Positions 47,113-58,594 of a stretch of 64,000 nt of DNA are shown here, one piece after another (position 1 is the first letter of the stretch; every line of letters starts with the position of its first letter). The notes under the pieces are model-generated. The model did no database searches and was not told where the DNA came from. It was given only the letters and a program-made list of their open reading frames with translations. The stretch covers positions 36,178 to 100,177 of the forward strand of contig JAKCWW010000023.1 of the NCBI GenBank assembly GCA_026260175.1, given 5' to 3'. The DNA comes from Reticulitermes lucifugus (lineage: Eukaryota > Arthropoda > Insecta > Blattodea > Rhinotermitidae). The position numbers and the translations under genes were made by a program.

Positions 47113-48063
47113 AAACAGAAAGGGGTGCGTGACAGAAATAGAAGGGGCTGCATGACAGAAACAGAAGGGACTATATGACAAAAACAGAAGGTGTTGCATG
47201 ACAGAAACAGATGGGGTTGCATGACAGAAACAGAAGGGACTATATGACAAAAACAGAAGGTGTTGCGTGACAGAAATAGAAGGGGCTGCATGACAGAAAC
47301 AGAAGGGACTATATGACAAAAACAGAAGGTGTGTCATGACAGAAACAGATGGGGTTGCATGACAGAAACAGAAGGGGTTGCATGACAGAAACAGAAGGGA
47401 CTATATGACAAAAAACAGAAGGTGTTGCACGACAGAAACAGAAGGACTATATGACAAAAACAGGAGGTGTTGCATGAAAGAAACAGAAGGGGTTGCATGA
47501 CAGAAACAGAAGGGGCTGCATGACAGAAACAGAAGGGGTTGCATGACAGAAACAGAAGGGACTATATGACAAAAACAGGAGGTGTTACATGAGAGAAACA
47601 GAAGGGGTTGCATGACAGAAACACAAGGGGCTGCATGACAGAAACAGAAGGGACTATATGGCAAAAAACAGGAGGTGTTGCATGAGAGAAACAGAAGGGG
47701 TTGTATGACAGAAACAGAAGGGACTATATGACAAAAACAGGAGGTGTTGCATGAGAGAAACAGAAGGGGTTGCATGAGAGAAACAGAAGGGGCTGCATGA
47801 CAGAAACAGAAGGGACTATATATGACAAAAACAGGTGTTGCATGACAGAAACAGAAGGGGTTGCATGACAGAAACAGAAGGGAATACATGACAAAAACAG
47901 AAGGTATTGCATGACAGAAAGAGAAGGGGTTGCATGGCAGAAACAATAGGGGCTGCATGACAGAAACAGAAGGGACTATATGACAAAAACAGAAGGTGTT
48001 GCATGACAGAAAAAAAGGATGCTGCATGACAGAAACAGAAGGGGGGCTGCATGGCAGTAACAC
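47113..48063. repeat. 23-bp minisatellite array, about 41 units
   Basis: The basic unit is GCATGACAGAAACAGAAGGG plus GTT. Variants alternate: a GGGGTTGCATGACAG type, a GGGACTATATGACAA type and a GGTGTTGCATGACAG type, which often follow one another as a roughly 69-bp higher-order repeat. No stop codon occurs in any minus-strand frame of the consensus, so frames up to 251 codons appear. They are repeat artefacts. Confidence 0.95.
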
Positions 48064-49400
48064 ATCTACTGACGGAGGCTTATGAACACAGTTATGACAT
48101 TTCGATTTCCATAAATGACAGGAAATTTGAGCTGTGTGTTGTATAATCTCGAACATAACTCTGATCTATGTAATAATAAACATTTTAGGATCACATAAAC
48201 GTTTATACGAAATTCTCTAAACTCGATTAGAAGGGTGAGGAGACAGAGTGATTGGTTAAGTACTAAACTGATCATATTTTTGATCGCCCTCCTTTAATAA
48301 CCTATTAGGAAATGTACTTACATAGGTAAGCTTCCACGTGATTATATTCTGAGTTTATCATTGACTTCTAACTTCTCATCCTCTACCTTCCCTTTCACCT
48401 CATCATCTGACTCACATTTCATTTTAAACATCACCCGTTCCTGGCTTCACTTCTAACTTGATTCCATCAACACTCTCCTCCTCTAGGATACTTGTAATAC
48501 AATCTCATTTCCTTCCTAACTTTCTTCCTATCTTTATTTCGGTTAATTTCTTCTTTTGTATTACATAAAAAATAGCTTTCCTCACCAGTCGTTGCATAAC
48601 GGAAGTTTAGCACCATCCATATCTCCTGTATTTTGTTACACTTCTCAGCCGAATTTCTTTCGTCGTCAAAATCTGAAGCAGTTGCTCTAGCTGGGACATG
48701 ACCTCAACTTTAACACGTACACTGTCAAAGTTTTCTTGTAAAATAAACGCCATATCTCATTAAAATTCCTACCCCAACACACATTGCCTTATTTATCATA
48801 ACAGCTTACTTCCACTTCATTTGTTCCTGTACAGCCGCAACAAAAACTAAAAATAATATGGAAGAAAGAGGACAAGGAAAATACATAAACAGCGTGCGCA
48901 ATATACTTCAATGTACATTGTCATCCTTTTCCATTCAGTCTTCGTTTCCTTCCTTTCTCCCCGTTATACTCCGTTTGACGTATTTTCATGAATTTTCCAT
49001 GAATGCACCGTTTATGCTCGCCAGTACTTTTTGTCATATTCCACCTCTCACCTCCCATTATACTTGTTCGTCATATTTCCTACTTCTCGTCTTTATTGAT
49101 CCTATTTCCGCCACTTAAATATGCTCGAGTTCCAACACACTCTGACAAATGGAACGCAGGTTTAAATATTTAAAAGACTAGCGGATGTTTCAACGTACAC
49201 ATTTCGGCCTTATTAAAAAATTTAAATTCTTCAAAACGTATATAAGAATAATGTAGTTCAGGAAATTTCACTTCTGAGATCGTTGGAGGGTGTCATTGTC
49301 CACTGTAATATTGTTCATTATACAATCACTAATACGGACAACGCTAAGTACGATGATTGACGTAGCAAACACTTCTGAATCTCGGTTGGGACACAGACTA
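48064..49400. other. Unassigned DNA, pyrimidine-rich in parts
   Basis: C/T-rich stretches at 48370-48560 and 48920-49100. An 86-codon plus-strand frame (48858-49118) has no recognised domain. Confidence 0.45.
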
Positions 49401-49401
49401 T

Positions 49402-49599
49402 ACTTACTGTTTATTCAGTAACCAACAAATGCACAAACATAAACTACTTTATAATTTTTATTAATATCGATGCATTCCCCTACACGTGTTTCGGTCCGTA
49501 ATAAAAACTATAAATTAGTTTATGTTTGTGCATTTGTTGGTTACTGAATAATAAGTGAAAATGCACGGTGAAAGCAATATAAAATTTACACTTACTGTT
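49402..49599. repeat. Hairpin element with 53-bp arms and 10-bp direct repeats
   Basis: The arms lie at about 49409-49461 (TTATTCAGTAACCAACAAAT...) and 49500-49552 (...ATTTGTTGGTTACTGAATAA), nearly perfect inverted copies. The 38-bp centre contains CCTACACGTGTTTCGGTCCG, the reverse of a CCGAAACACGTG box. ACTTACTGTT flanks the unit at 49402-49411 and 49590-49599, consistent with a target-site duplication, although 37 bp separate the right arm from the right repeat. Confidence 0.65.
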
Positions 49600-50179
49600 G
49601 TTTTCGGGGACATCTACAGTTTCTTCAGGCAAATGCCGGGATAGTACCTTTAATTACCTTTAATTAGGGACCTTAAATAAGTAAACACAGTGAGTGATCT
49701 ATGTGCTAAGCTCTTACGTTTACACTGATACATGTATGGCTTCCATTACTAACTTTGCATTAGGCTTATAAAAAAATTCTACATATAGCATTTAAATGTT
49801 TTTCTCTCCCGTCCGTTTATCAATGCACCTCCTGCTGTTATTACTAAGCACCAAGCAGTCTGTCTGAAATCTTGGAAACACTACCGGTATCATCACCAAA
49901 TACTTTTATCACCTAAATGTAGGACTAGAAAATTTAAAATGTCCCATTATAGCCTTTGTTATCTAATCAGGAAAGAAATTCCCAATCATCATTCTTGTAA
50001 GTTTCATTCCGCGCTGCATAAAATTCCTAGTTCACTCAGATTAATCAAACGCCACAATACGTGAGAGCCATATGTTATACCGACAAAGCCATACTTGACC
50101 TCTGGATTTACGGTAAACAATTGCGTGAGACTCACTATTTTAGCCTAGTGTAATAATACGAATAGAGCTTGTTTGAGAA
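49600..50179. other. Unassigned AT-rich DNA
   Basis: Nothing recognised. A small tandem duplication TTTAATTACC occurs at 49650-49669. Confidence 0.45.
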
Positions 50180-50552
50180 CTAAATGATGAAGGGAATATT
50201 TGGACCTAAAAGGAAGTAAGAGGAGTATATAGCAAAATGCAGTGGGGAGCTTCATAATTTGTGTTCTTTATGGATTTGTTTAGGGAGACCAAATAAAGAG
50301 TATGGGACGTAAGGGAGGTAGGTAGGCATATATCACACATGTAGAGACAAAACATATACGAGTATATACACAAAACCTTAGTTTGAAAACCTGAAGGAAA
50401 TAGATTATTTTGGAGACCATGGCGTAGATGGTAGAATAATATTAAAAAGTTACCTTAAATAATAGGTTATGTAGGTGTATGCTCGATTTATCTAGTTGAG
50501 GACAGGGCTCTTGAATATGGCAATGAACCTTCGGGTTCCACGAACGTGTAAC
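50180..50552 (+). mobile_element. LINE-2 fragment, longest copy in the window
   Basis: In order on the plus strand: MKGIFGPKRK (for KIFGPKRDE), KCSGELHNLCSLW (for EWRKLHNEELNDLYSS), RPWRRW, a stop, NNIK (for RPRRRWEDNIK), and DNA whose shifted reading gives the equivalents of AQDR...ALV and MNLRVP. Several stops and frame changes are present. It covers the last roughly 120 residues of ORF2. Confidence 0.65.
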
Positions 50553-50559
50553 GCATTAT

Positions 50560-51890
50560 ACAGTGTTTACAAATTACGAGAAACGACGGCGAAATTGTCC
50601 CGCCTATCTGGTGTAGAAAAGATGAAACATCACACAAGGTCTAAATTATTAGATTAATCCAGGAAATTCAAATAATTTACTCACAGCGATATGCCATATC
50701 TGAACAAGACTGAATAAGTACAACTTTAGGAAAGAACTAAAGTAATAAATAAAAGTAATAAATTTAATCCGTCAGCAGGATTGCAACTTACAGTACCTCA
50801 ATCCATGTCCTTCAGAATTCAGTATTTTATCTCGTGAAGTTACTGAAAGTAAGGCTATAATAAATTTCAGTGAGTAAATGCTCGAATATAAATTTTTGAA
50901 ACTAACATACCTGATCTCGTGATTGTAAACCAACTCGCATGTGGATAGCACACACAATATTTACACAATCTCCTGCATGTTCCAGAACATAAACGCGGTG
51001 TCTAAAGTTACCAATATGAGAACTATTCTCTTACTTCTGAAAAGTATTAATGTAGTGGCTGATGTATAGCAAATTATTTATTAACTGCACAGAAGACATC
51101 AGTGCGTTTTGATGAATCACATATGACACTCATGCGCCGAAATTCTCTCAGACCACCTGTTGTTCAAACCGTCCCAAGACCGAAATAATTCCCCACACTG
51201 GGGTTTCCAGTTCTAAGCTCATTATATTTACTATCACTCTGAATTCAAAATTATTGTTATTGCCTAAATTTGAAGTGAAGGAAACAGAGAAACATCAATT
51301 AGTCTAAACAGAAATTCGGTATTACATTATGTGAATATTAATCAGACATCACATACATTAATCATTTGAAACGTTCACATATTCAAAAGATTTTCATAGA
51401 GAATTAAACTCTCCTGTCTTATGGCTTCATTTCCCGCGGTTTCGTATCACTGCTGTAGCCAAAGTTCCGATGTGAACTGCATGTCAATTTGGGATACTGT
51501 ATTTTACATTAAAAGATACTTGTAATTCACTGTCACGTTATGGACATGCTTTGTGCTTCTTACATACATAATTTTAAAAAATCTGTAAGAACATTACAGG
51601 GGAATTAAAAGGTTGAGGGAATAATAAAGACTTAAATTTAATTCCCCACACTTTCTAGAATCTCTTATGGTCAATAAATAACTGAGCCAACTTCCTTCGA
51701 AATCTAGTGTGTCTGAGAGTTGAAGAAGGTCATTTCCAACACCTACGCTAACATGCTGTACGTTATATGTAGTACATGCAGAAACGTAAGGCCATTTAGC
51801 TTCCTGTGCGTCTGGTTCGGTTTTCAATAAAACTCCCTGTATTATTCAGGCATTCTCATGGAGATACCGAGTCAATAAAAGGTGTAAGGT
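50560..51890. other. Unassigned AT-rich DNA
   Basis: Nothing recognised. Confidence 0.5.
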
Positions 51891-51894
51891 GTTA

Positions 51895-51968
51895 GTGACC
51901 CGGTCGAAGTTCGAAACGGTCACCTCCACAATCCAAGTCAGAAGCGTTAGTGCTTCAACTCGGTCCTA
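51895..51968 (-). mobile_element. Possible tRNA-like SINE head
   Basis: The minus strand has GGACCGAGTTGAAGCACTAA (box A-like) and GTTTCGAACTTCGACCGGGT (box B-like), about 45 bp apart. The outer ends GGACCG and CGGGTC are only partly complementary. No clear tRNA fold could be drawn, and no SINE body was matched. Confidence 0.4.
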
Positions 51969-51969
51969 T

Positions 51970-52870
51970 ACAGTTAAATATAAAATATTAGAGAAACGTG
52001 TTTCCTTTCAGCAGAGACATCTCGAAGTACTGTTATACTTCCCAATAACACACGTCAGTTCTTTATAAGATCCAGAGAGAGGAGTCGAGCTAAAGACAGC
52101 AGACTTCCAGAACTATCTCGTTAACTGTTATCGACAAAGAAATAGAGCGCAGAGCATGAAGACTGGAATTACATTTTCTGTAATAAGGAAGTAATTCTGT
52201 ATTCATGCATTTCGCCCTTAGGATATCATGATGATAAAAGAAGTTTCACTGAATTGCTTTTTAAAGTCGTGAAAAGAATCCATTGTCCAATATCAGTACC
52301 TGAGAATGAAATATGTAAATAGGAAATTAAAATCTACTTTAATTATCAGAGGGATGAAAAAAGTAATTAACAGATATCTCATCACAGTCATCAAAAGTTT
52401 TTGAAAGCTGTTAGCTTTTAGTAGTCGGAATGCGACGAGAGGATGAATAAAGGACAATCACATGAGACTTCCTATTTCTATGTCACTGCTCTTTCGTACA
52501 ATAATATTCAAAGTTAAGTAATATTACTCATTAAAAATCTAATAAGAAGTTTATGGATTTTTTTGTCGTTTAAAAATAACCCTAAAAACAACATAAACAA
52601 CAATTCTGCAAGTATGAAACAACCCACGAATGAGTAAGCTTACGTAGCAGATCCATCAAAGTGTGGATTGTTGTGCCAAATTACGAATAGAGTATTGTTT
52701 TCACAGTACCCAATGGGCATGAACGACAATTTTGAGCTGTTTAAGAAGACTTGAGACAGCGAACAAAACAAAGTTAAATTTCCCAGCGGCTTTAGTAACA
52801 ACGTATTAGAAAGCAGACTGTATTTTGCCACGACTTTTTTGTTTCGTTCTGCAAGTTACATAAATTTTTT
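51970..52870. other. Unassigned AT-rich DNA
   Basis: Nothing recognised. Confidence 0.5.
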
Positions 52871-52872
52871 TG

Positions 52873-52985
52873 GTTCAAAACCTGAAGGACAGAGACCACT
52901 CCGAAGACACAGGAGCAGGTGGGAAAATAACATGCATAAGGAACATTACGAAACGACATGGAACACTATAGATTAGGCTCATCTG
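52873..52985 (+). mobile_element. LINE-2 fragment
   Basis: The plus strand reads KPEGQRPLRRHRSRWENNMH, matching GKPEGKRPLGRPRRRWEDNI almost residue for residue, then diverges. A LINE-1 piece begins about 50 bp downstream in the same orientation. Confidence 0.7.
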
Positions 52986-53036
52986 CCCCTCCAACAAACA
53001 CTCGTTTTCCAAAAAATTCGCGTCATATTTTGATCT

Positions 53037-53264
53037 CACATCTTGCGTAGGAACTGCCTCCTAAAACACGTTACTGAAGGAAAGCTAGAGGGAAGGATAG
53101 AAGAGACCGGAAGACGAGGAATAAGACGTAAGCAGCTACTGCATGACCTTAAGGAAATGACAGGATACTGGAAATTGAGAAAGAGGAACCAGTAAGTCGC
53201 ACTCTGTGGACAATTCGCTTTGGAAGAGGTTATGGACTTGTCGTGAAACAGACTACAGGATGAA
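53037..53264 (+). mobile_element. LINE-1 fragment (C-terminus to stop)
   Basis: The plus strand reads HILRRNCLLKHVTEGKLEGR, IEETGRRGIRRKQLLHDLKE, MTGYWKLRKRNQ, a stop, then in a shifted frame RTLWTIRFGRGYGLVVKQTT and a terminal stop. This is the usual C-terminal end of the family (GRRGRRRKQLLDDLKE, YWKLKEEALDRT). It overlaps by LRRNCLLKHV with the 23.6 kb fragment. There is one frame change. Confidence 0.8.
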
Positions 53265-53434
53265 TATTTTGATTAAATAAGTGATTATCTTCACAAAGTG
53301 ACCTTTTATTAGTTGGTCCACAAAACAAAAGAACATACGAAAGAACTGTGTCCGAGCTACTATTCAGGAGTACCGTATACTGCCAAAGATATTCAGCACT
53401 TAAGAAAAATTAATGTAAATATTATATAAAAACC

Positions 53435-53606
53435 CAATTCGTACCTCACAGAAAACAATGACAATATTCACTATAAGTATCAATCGATTCATGGGGTGTA
53501 TGGAAATATTAATTGTTGTGAGAATCAAAGCAAATACAGGAATGCATTATGTGGGAGAAAATGCAGAGAGTCTGTATTTTAAAGGTGGGGTATATGTGGC
53601 AACCAC
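53435..53606 (+). repeat. Repeat D, copy 6
   Basis: CAATTCGTACCTCACAGAAA, ATATTCACTATAAG, TTAATTGTTGTGAGAATC and TATATGTGGCAACCAC keep the family order. It lies 170 bp after the LINE-1 piece. Confidence 0.6.
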
Positions 53607-53910
53607 AAAAATTGAAACAATGAAGAACATGTGACACGTGCAACACTTCTGTGACGTAGAACCTGTTCTTTGCGGGACTAAAGGCTGGAAAAACAATTTC
53701 TTCATTGTTTATACTGGTGCCCAGCTCGAAATTTGGAGGGGACATGGGCTATCCTGACAGACGTTTCGTGGTTTCCCCAGTCAACCATGATCGTTCCTTG
53801 CCAAATCCTTTCACCAGTCATGCTAACATTCGAAGTTATAATCCAACTTACTGACCGCCATTAAATGAAATCAATTCACCTAGTACAAAGTTATTGGTTA
53901 CTGTTTCTAT

Positions 53911-54120
53911 AGGTGCTTTTTCCTACTTGACCCGTAAGCGCCGGCCCGACGCTCTGGTAAGTTTTCTTTACACTTTCTAAAGGTTATCACTGCGATAGTT
54001 TATTTAGCTCCCGTCATCGACTGTTAAACCTCCTCGACAAGCGGCGTACGACGCAACGCTAGCAGAGCGTCGGGCGGAGCGTTGGGCCGGCGCTTATCGG
54101 GCAAGCGGGAAAAAACCCTG
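53911..54120. mobile_element. Inverted-repeat DNA element (MITE-like), GC-rich ends
   Basis: The left end reads AGGTGCTTTTTCCTACTTG, CCCGTAAGCGCCGGCCCGAC and GCTCTG. The right end, reversed, reads AGGGTTTTTTCCCGCTTGCC, CGATAAGCGCCGGCCCAACG and, after a 13-bp duplication, GACGCTCTG. The arms are about 45-58 bp and the AT-richer interior has no ORF. The CAGGG-like outer edge would fit hAT ends, but I see no clear 8-bp target duplication, so the superfamily is unsettled. Confidence 0.65.
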
Positions 54121-55320
54121 TAATATATTAATTTAGCAATACGTTTGGACTTACTGTCATTATATCAGTACAATTAGGACACACATGTGTCATACATAAT
54201 CACTTATTCCTTCAACTTAATCTAAGTTACGCTTTGAATGCTTTATAGAAGCGATTACAGCATAGCACTTCAATCAATGAAGATTGTGGCCGTAGTTCTA
54301 CGGATCATTTGAGGTGTGTAATTGAGAACAAAGCACATTAACTACAGACAAACCTCTCTACGTTACAATAAACAGAAGGCCATAAATCGGCTGTGTGTGT
54401 GTGTGTTAACTAGAAAAGAAGAGAATATTGTAGCATATCCGATGTGTACTTTACATTAAAAATGTCGTTTTAACTACACTTTTACACAGGCTAAACTCGT
54501 TAATTTAGTTAGCCATGATATGCACACACGTTAACTCTAAAAAAGAGCGGCTGGTGTCCTGCTAACTGTTACACAGTACACACTATGGACCGGAACGGGA
54601 GCAGTGTCGTTATGGGCGTGAAATCTGTGAATCTGAATGACGGATTGTACGGAGAAAATAAAGCATACATCAAAGTACGAACGATATAAAAGAGTATCCA
54701 ACTACAATTTCTCAATCCAACGTTATACTCGTATACTGTAACTGACTTTGTAGGACTGTACGTATGTCGTTAAATAAGTATAAACCACAGCATATAACAC
54801 GGTCTGTGACCTTACTGAGATATCTACGGATAACAACAACCTACTCTTATCAAAAACTTGTTCAGAATCACTGAGTGTCCTAATTTACCAGTCACACAAT
54901 CTGTACTGCCAACAGGAAGACCGCACATTCTTCAGTGAAGTGCAAAGTTTATAACATTCCGACACGCCTATTTGTCATGAAATTGACCACAAGTAATTAT
55001 AAACACATAATACCACACCAAAGTTTTTAACCAATGCATTCTTTACGTTTTCATGCAATATACAACGTCTATTTGACAGCGCGTTTGAAGTGTAGCCCCA
55101 GTGTATTGAAGTTTTAATTACACATAGTGCTTAAAATAAATAATGTAATAAGATTCGGAGTAACATTAGCTTAATAGACCGCGCTATCACTAGCACGTAT
55201 TTTAAGCATTCTGTATTAAGTACTAAAAAGCACCCAGCGAAAAGAGGTTATTTCTTCTCAAGAACGCCCTACAGTCTCTGAGGCCCACCTAACGCCATAT
55301 TCAATGCTATCGGAGGATTT
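54121..55320. other. Unassigned AT-rich DNA
   Basis: A short (GT)n run is at 54393-54406. No gene is visible. Confidence 0.45.
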
Positions 55321-55440
55321 TTTCTCGGGGTGTAAAGCGTCCGGGGAGTGAGGCTGGCCACTCACCTCTATCTAATGCCAACTTTAAGAAAGGGTGGAGC
55401 TATACTATCACCGTTTCTATGCCTTCATGGCGTGTACAGT
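55321..55440 (+). mobile_element. SINE-A copy 7 (3' half)
   Basis: The plus strand has CGTCCGGGGAGTGAGGCTGG, CCACTCACCTCTATCTAATG, GAAAGGGTGGAGCTATAC and CCTTCATGGCGTGTACAG. The head is missing. Confidence 0.7.
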
Positions 55441-56887
55441 CATTTTTATTACATTTTTACTGTTCAGCCATACATTTTTCATTATCTTCTCCAATAATTC
55501 ACGTTTTAATAATCTTTATATTTTAGTAGATGGAAAATCAGCAGGAACGAGACAAATTTGAAGAGACCTAAGCATAGATTGCATAAAAATAATAAATCCT
55601 ACTTTAAGGAAAGGAGATATGATGACGTGAAATGAATGTCAATCGTACAGGGCTCATGGAGAACACGGTAATGAGAATTCGAGTTTTATAAAAGGTGGGG
55701 AATGTCTTGAGGAGATTAGATATTGTAGGCCTTCAAGCAGGATTTTTCTCCATGAAGAAACTTAGAGTAATGGTTCATTTGGATAATTAATACCAATATA
55801 TTTTCGATGAAAATGGAAAAACAATGCTACGAAACTAGTTGAAGTAAATAGCTGGAGTCTCAATGATGACGAATTAATTGTTTTCTATAGCATAAAGTTT
55901 TGTGAACTGTGTGCTTCAGTACTACATGATCAGTACGTCTGTGTTAACACCCTTGTAGCTAACAGGAAACTGTGATACGAGAACAGACGGAAGAGAGACC
56001 CTACGTACCCAAAGGGCTGGTTTGTGTGGAAATGGAGCCTACTGCTGGACGACTTCCTATACACGTAATAACTAGAAATCCTTCCTCTCTCATTATGTTC
56101 CTTCTCGTTCATTTCATTTTCCTTTTATTCCGAGAAGTAATAAAAAGAGACACTTTGCAATAAAGGAAGATATTTATCAATTATTTAAAGGGAATTTCGC
56201 CAGAAATGTAGCCAATAGTGAAGAAAATGTTACAACAGAAAGACCTTAAAATGTCTCCGAAGTATAATAAAACTTTACCCACCCCTGAAACAAAACCAAC
56301 AAAGGTATCATAAAACGAGTAAGTAGCACTGCAGAAACGATCAGAGCAGGCAATGATAATTCACAAACACGTCTTCGTTATATTTCCTATGTTTCCCCAC
56401 CTTCGAACTACTTTTCCCTTGCAGTTCCACTCGGTCGTATAACCTGTACAGACATAATATTACAACACGTGCACAGAACTGGAAGAGATGGGGAATTCCC
56501 TTCTAAAATGTCATGACTCCCGTTATAACAGATACATATATACAGTTAGGGAATAGAGGAGGCCACGGGCGACTATCTGATGACGTCAGCGCCGCTGAAT
56601 AAACATAGCCTCATTACGCTAACCGGACAGAAAAGCAAGCGACGACAGTAATTAACATGGAGATTGAGTTGTTCCAAGTTTCACCGCAAATCCGCGAGGC
56701 GCTGAAGGTCCGGTTTCATCTACATCTGCAGTCTCTGACTCCACCAAATACCTATAATCTTTAAGCAACTAGCAAGTCATGTAAATTTCTGCAGTTGTTT
56801 TACTTTCTTTCTTGTAAGCATTTCACATAACTACCTGCACCTTTTACGACTCAAACTAAACTACATACATAGTTTTTATGTTTGTGC
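55441..56887. other. Unassigned DNA
   Basis: No gene recognised. A less AT-rich patch with CTGATGACGTCAGCGCCGC lies at 56577-56595. Confidence 0.45.
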
Positions 56888-57009
56888 ATCACAGAGAACA
56901 CAGTGCGCTTTTACTGGAAAGACAAATCGATTAATGCTGCCTGAAAATGGAAAAAAAATCGCTGTTTATTCTACGAATCCTACGGAGCACATAAACAAAC
57001 GGTGCGAGT
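56888..57009 (+). repeat. Repeat D, copy 7 (5' edge diverged)
   Basis: CATCACAGAGAACACAGTGC, CGATTAATGCTGCCTG, TCGCTGTTTATTCTACGAAT and CCTACGGAGCACATAAA match the family centre. The first 10 bp and the last third are lost or diverged. Confidence 0.6.
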
Positions 57010-57072
57010 AAAATACTAATTTTGAACTTAGCGGTGCCTATACCAGCCGTAACAACTAGGCCCTAAAGGATA

Positions 57073-57332
57073 TTTTTTTCCAATGGCGCAACAGCCCCTT
57101 GTGGACCAGGGCCTCCTCATACGAGGCTTCACGATCACACGCACGCACACACACCAAGCTCGGTAGGACTCCTCTGGACGAGTGATCAGTCCGACGCCGA
57201 GACCTCTACCCGACAACACACAACACTCACAACAGACAGATATCCATGCCCGCGGCGGGATTCTAACCCACAATCTCAGGAAGCGAACGGCCGCAGATCC
57301 ACGCCTTAGACCGCGTGGCCACTGGGATCGGA
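57073..57332 (-). mobile_element. SINE-B copy 3, full-length with target-site duplication
   Basis: The minus strand starts GATCCCAGTGGCCACGCGG and has TCTAAGGCGTGGATCTGC, a slightly altered box B (GGGTTAGAATCCCGCC), the body with ATGGATATCTGTCTGTTG, GGTAGAGGTCTCGGCGTCGG, GAGGAGTCCTACCGAGCTTG and GTGTGTGCGTGCGTGTG, the 3' end GGCCCTGGTCCACAAGGGG, and an A-run tail. CCCTAAAGGATA lies on both sides (57061-57072 and 57333-57344): a perfect 12-bp duplication, so both ends are exact. The 133-codon minus-strand frame is SINE read-through. Confidence 0.92.
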
Positions 57333-57344
57333 CCCTAAAGGATA

Positions 57345-58590
57345 AAAAACTATAAAAATCTAGTATTCTGGGATATGATGCCGTGTAGATTGGTGTGTAG
57401 TTAAAAATGTATAGGGTGTTGTATCCCACAGGTCTGGAATCTTCATCAATAGCGCTGTGAGAAGCTGCAAATTCGCATCAAATAATCATAAAATTCTCTG
57501 TCTAACGGACTCTTTAAAATCCCTTGTATAAATTTCTGGTACATAATACGACATATTGATGGCATGTGTAAAACGTTATATAGAGTTATATTTTGGCAAG
57601 ACTGTACAACGGAACTACGCGATTCTTTGGAAAGGGATTAGAGAACTGCTCTGAGAGACCTGGATTCATCACAAGAAAGTATTTCGTATGCAAGGGATAC
57701 AAATCCATTTCACGAACCTCAACCTGGGGGATTATGAAGGTCAGCAACGTGATTATGGGCAGTGAGAAACGAATATAAAGCTTTCACATGCGCAGAACAA
57801 TAACCTGCAACCATGAGAACCGACATGGCATTATGTTATTTCGGTAACTTACAAGAACAATTTTAGTAAACAGCATTCTGTAAAATAATATCAGTGATTC
57901 CGTCTACATAGAAGGCCCATGATAAAGCACGCATTAATAATTACGCAATTTCATTAACCATATTTTCCTACAACTTGCTTTGAGTTATAGATATATTGCC
58001 AAATATTAACCCCGTCGTTGTAAATGCAATCTTCAAGATACAAGAAAACTTCCACACAAAATTCATGTGTTGTACCAAATCCTGCATGACGATTGTTTTA
58101 CAGGGAACAGAGGTTTCATGCAAACAGCCATGACTTTGTTCTTCATTTTATATAAAACCAGATAATGGATACATAGTATATTTTTCAAAAATTTATCACG
58201 TGTCTGAATTAATATCCTATAATAAATGGTCCTGTTGCGTCTCTAACTTCTGGTGTAGTCTCCATTTGCAAGTTTTAAAACTAGAAGACATTTGTCTGCA
58301 TTCATCGAATGTGTATTCAACATATCAGTAGCTACACTCCATATATGGAGGCCAGCTCCTCAATTTAAAACCACAGGCTACGTCATGTCATGGTTATACG
58401 ACACGGTCAACATGGACGAAACTTGCTGCACAAACCAAGTCAAATCATATCGACTGTGTAACCGTAAGAATCATTTCAAAATGATTGTTTACAGTAGTAA
58501 TATCATGGAAAGTGTTTCAAAGTTATACTAAGCAAAAATATATATTTTTAGAAAAAACATACATTTTTAGGTCTTTTGCTGTGACGTTTT
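57345..58590. other. Unassigned AT-rich DNA
   Basis: A transposon-end-like TATAGGGTGTTGTATCCCAC occurs at 57411-57430, without a partner that I can find. No gene. Confidence 0.45.
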
Positions 58591-58594
58591 AACC

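Noticed and set aside
47401-48156. 251-codon minus-strand frame
   Set aside because: It is created by the 23-bp array, whose consensus has no stop in any minus frame. Overlapping frames of the same kind occur in the other phases.
57028-57429. 133-codon minus-strand frame
   Set aside because: It lies across the full-length SINE-B. The residues typical of it (SQWPRGLRRGSAAVR) are translations of the tRNA-like head.
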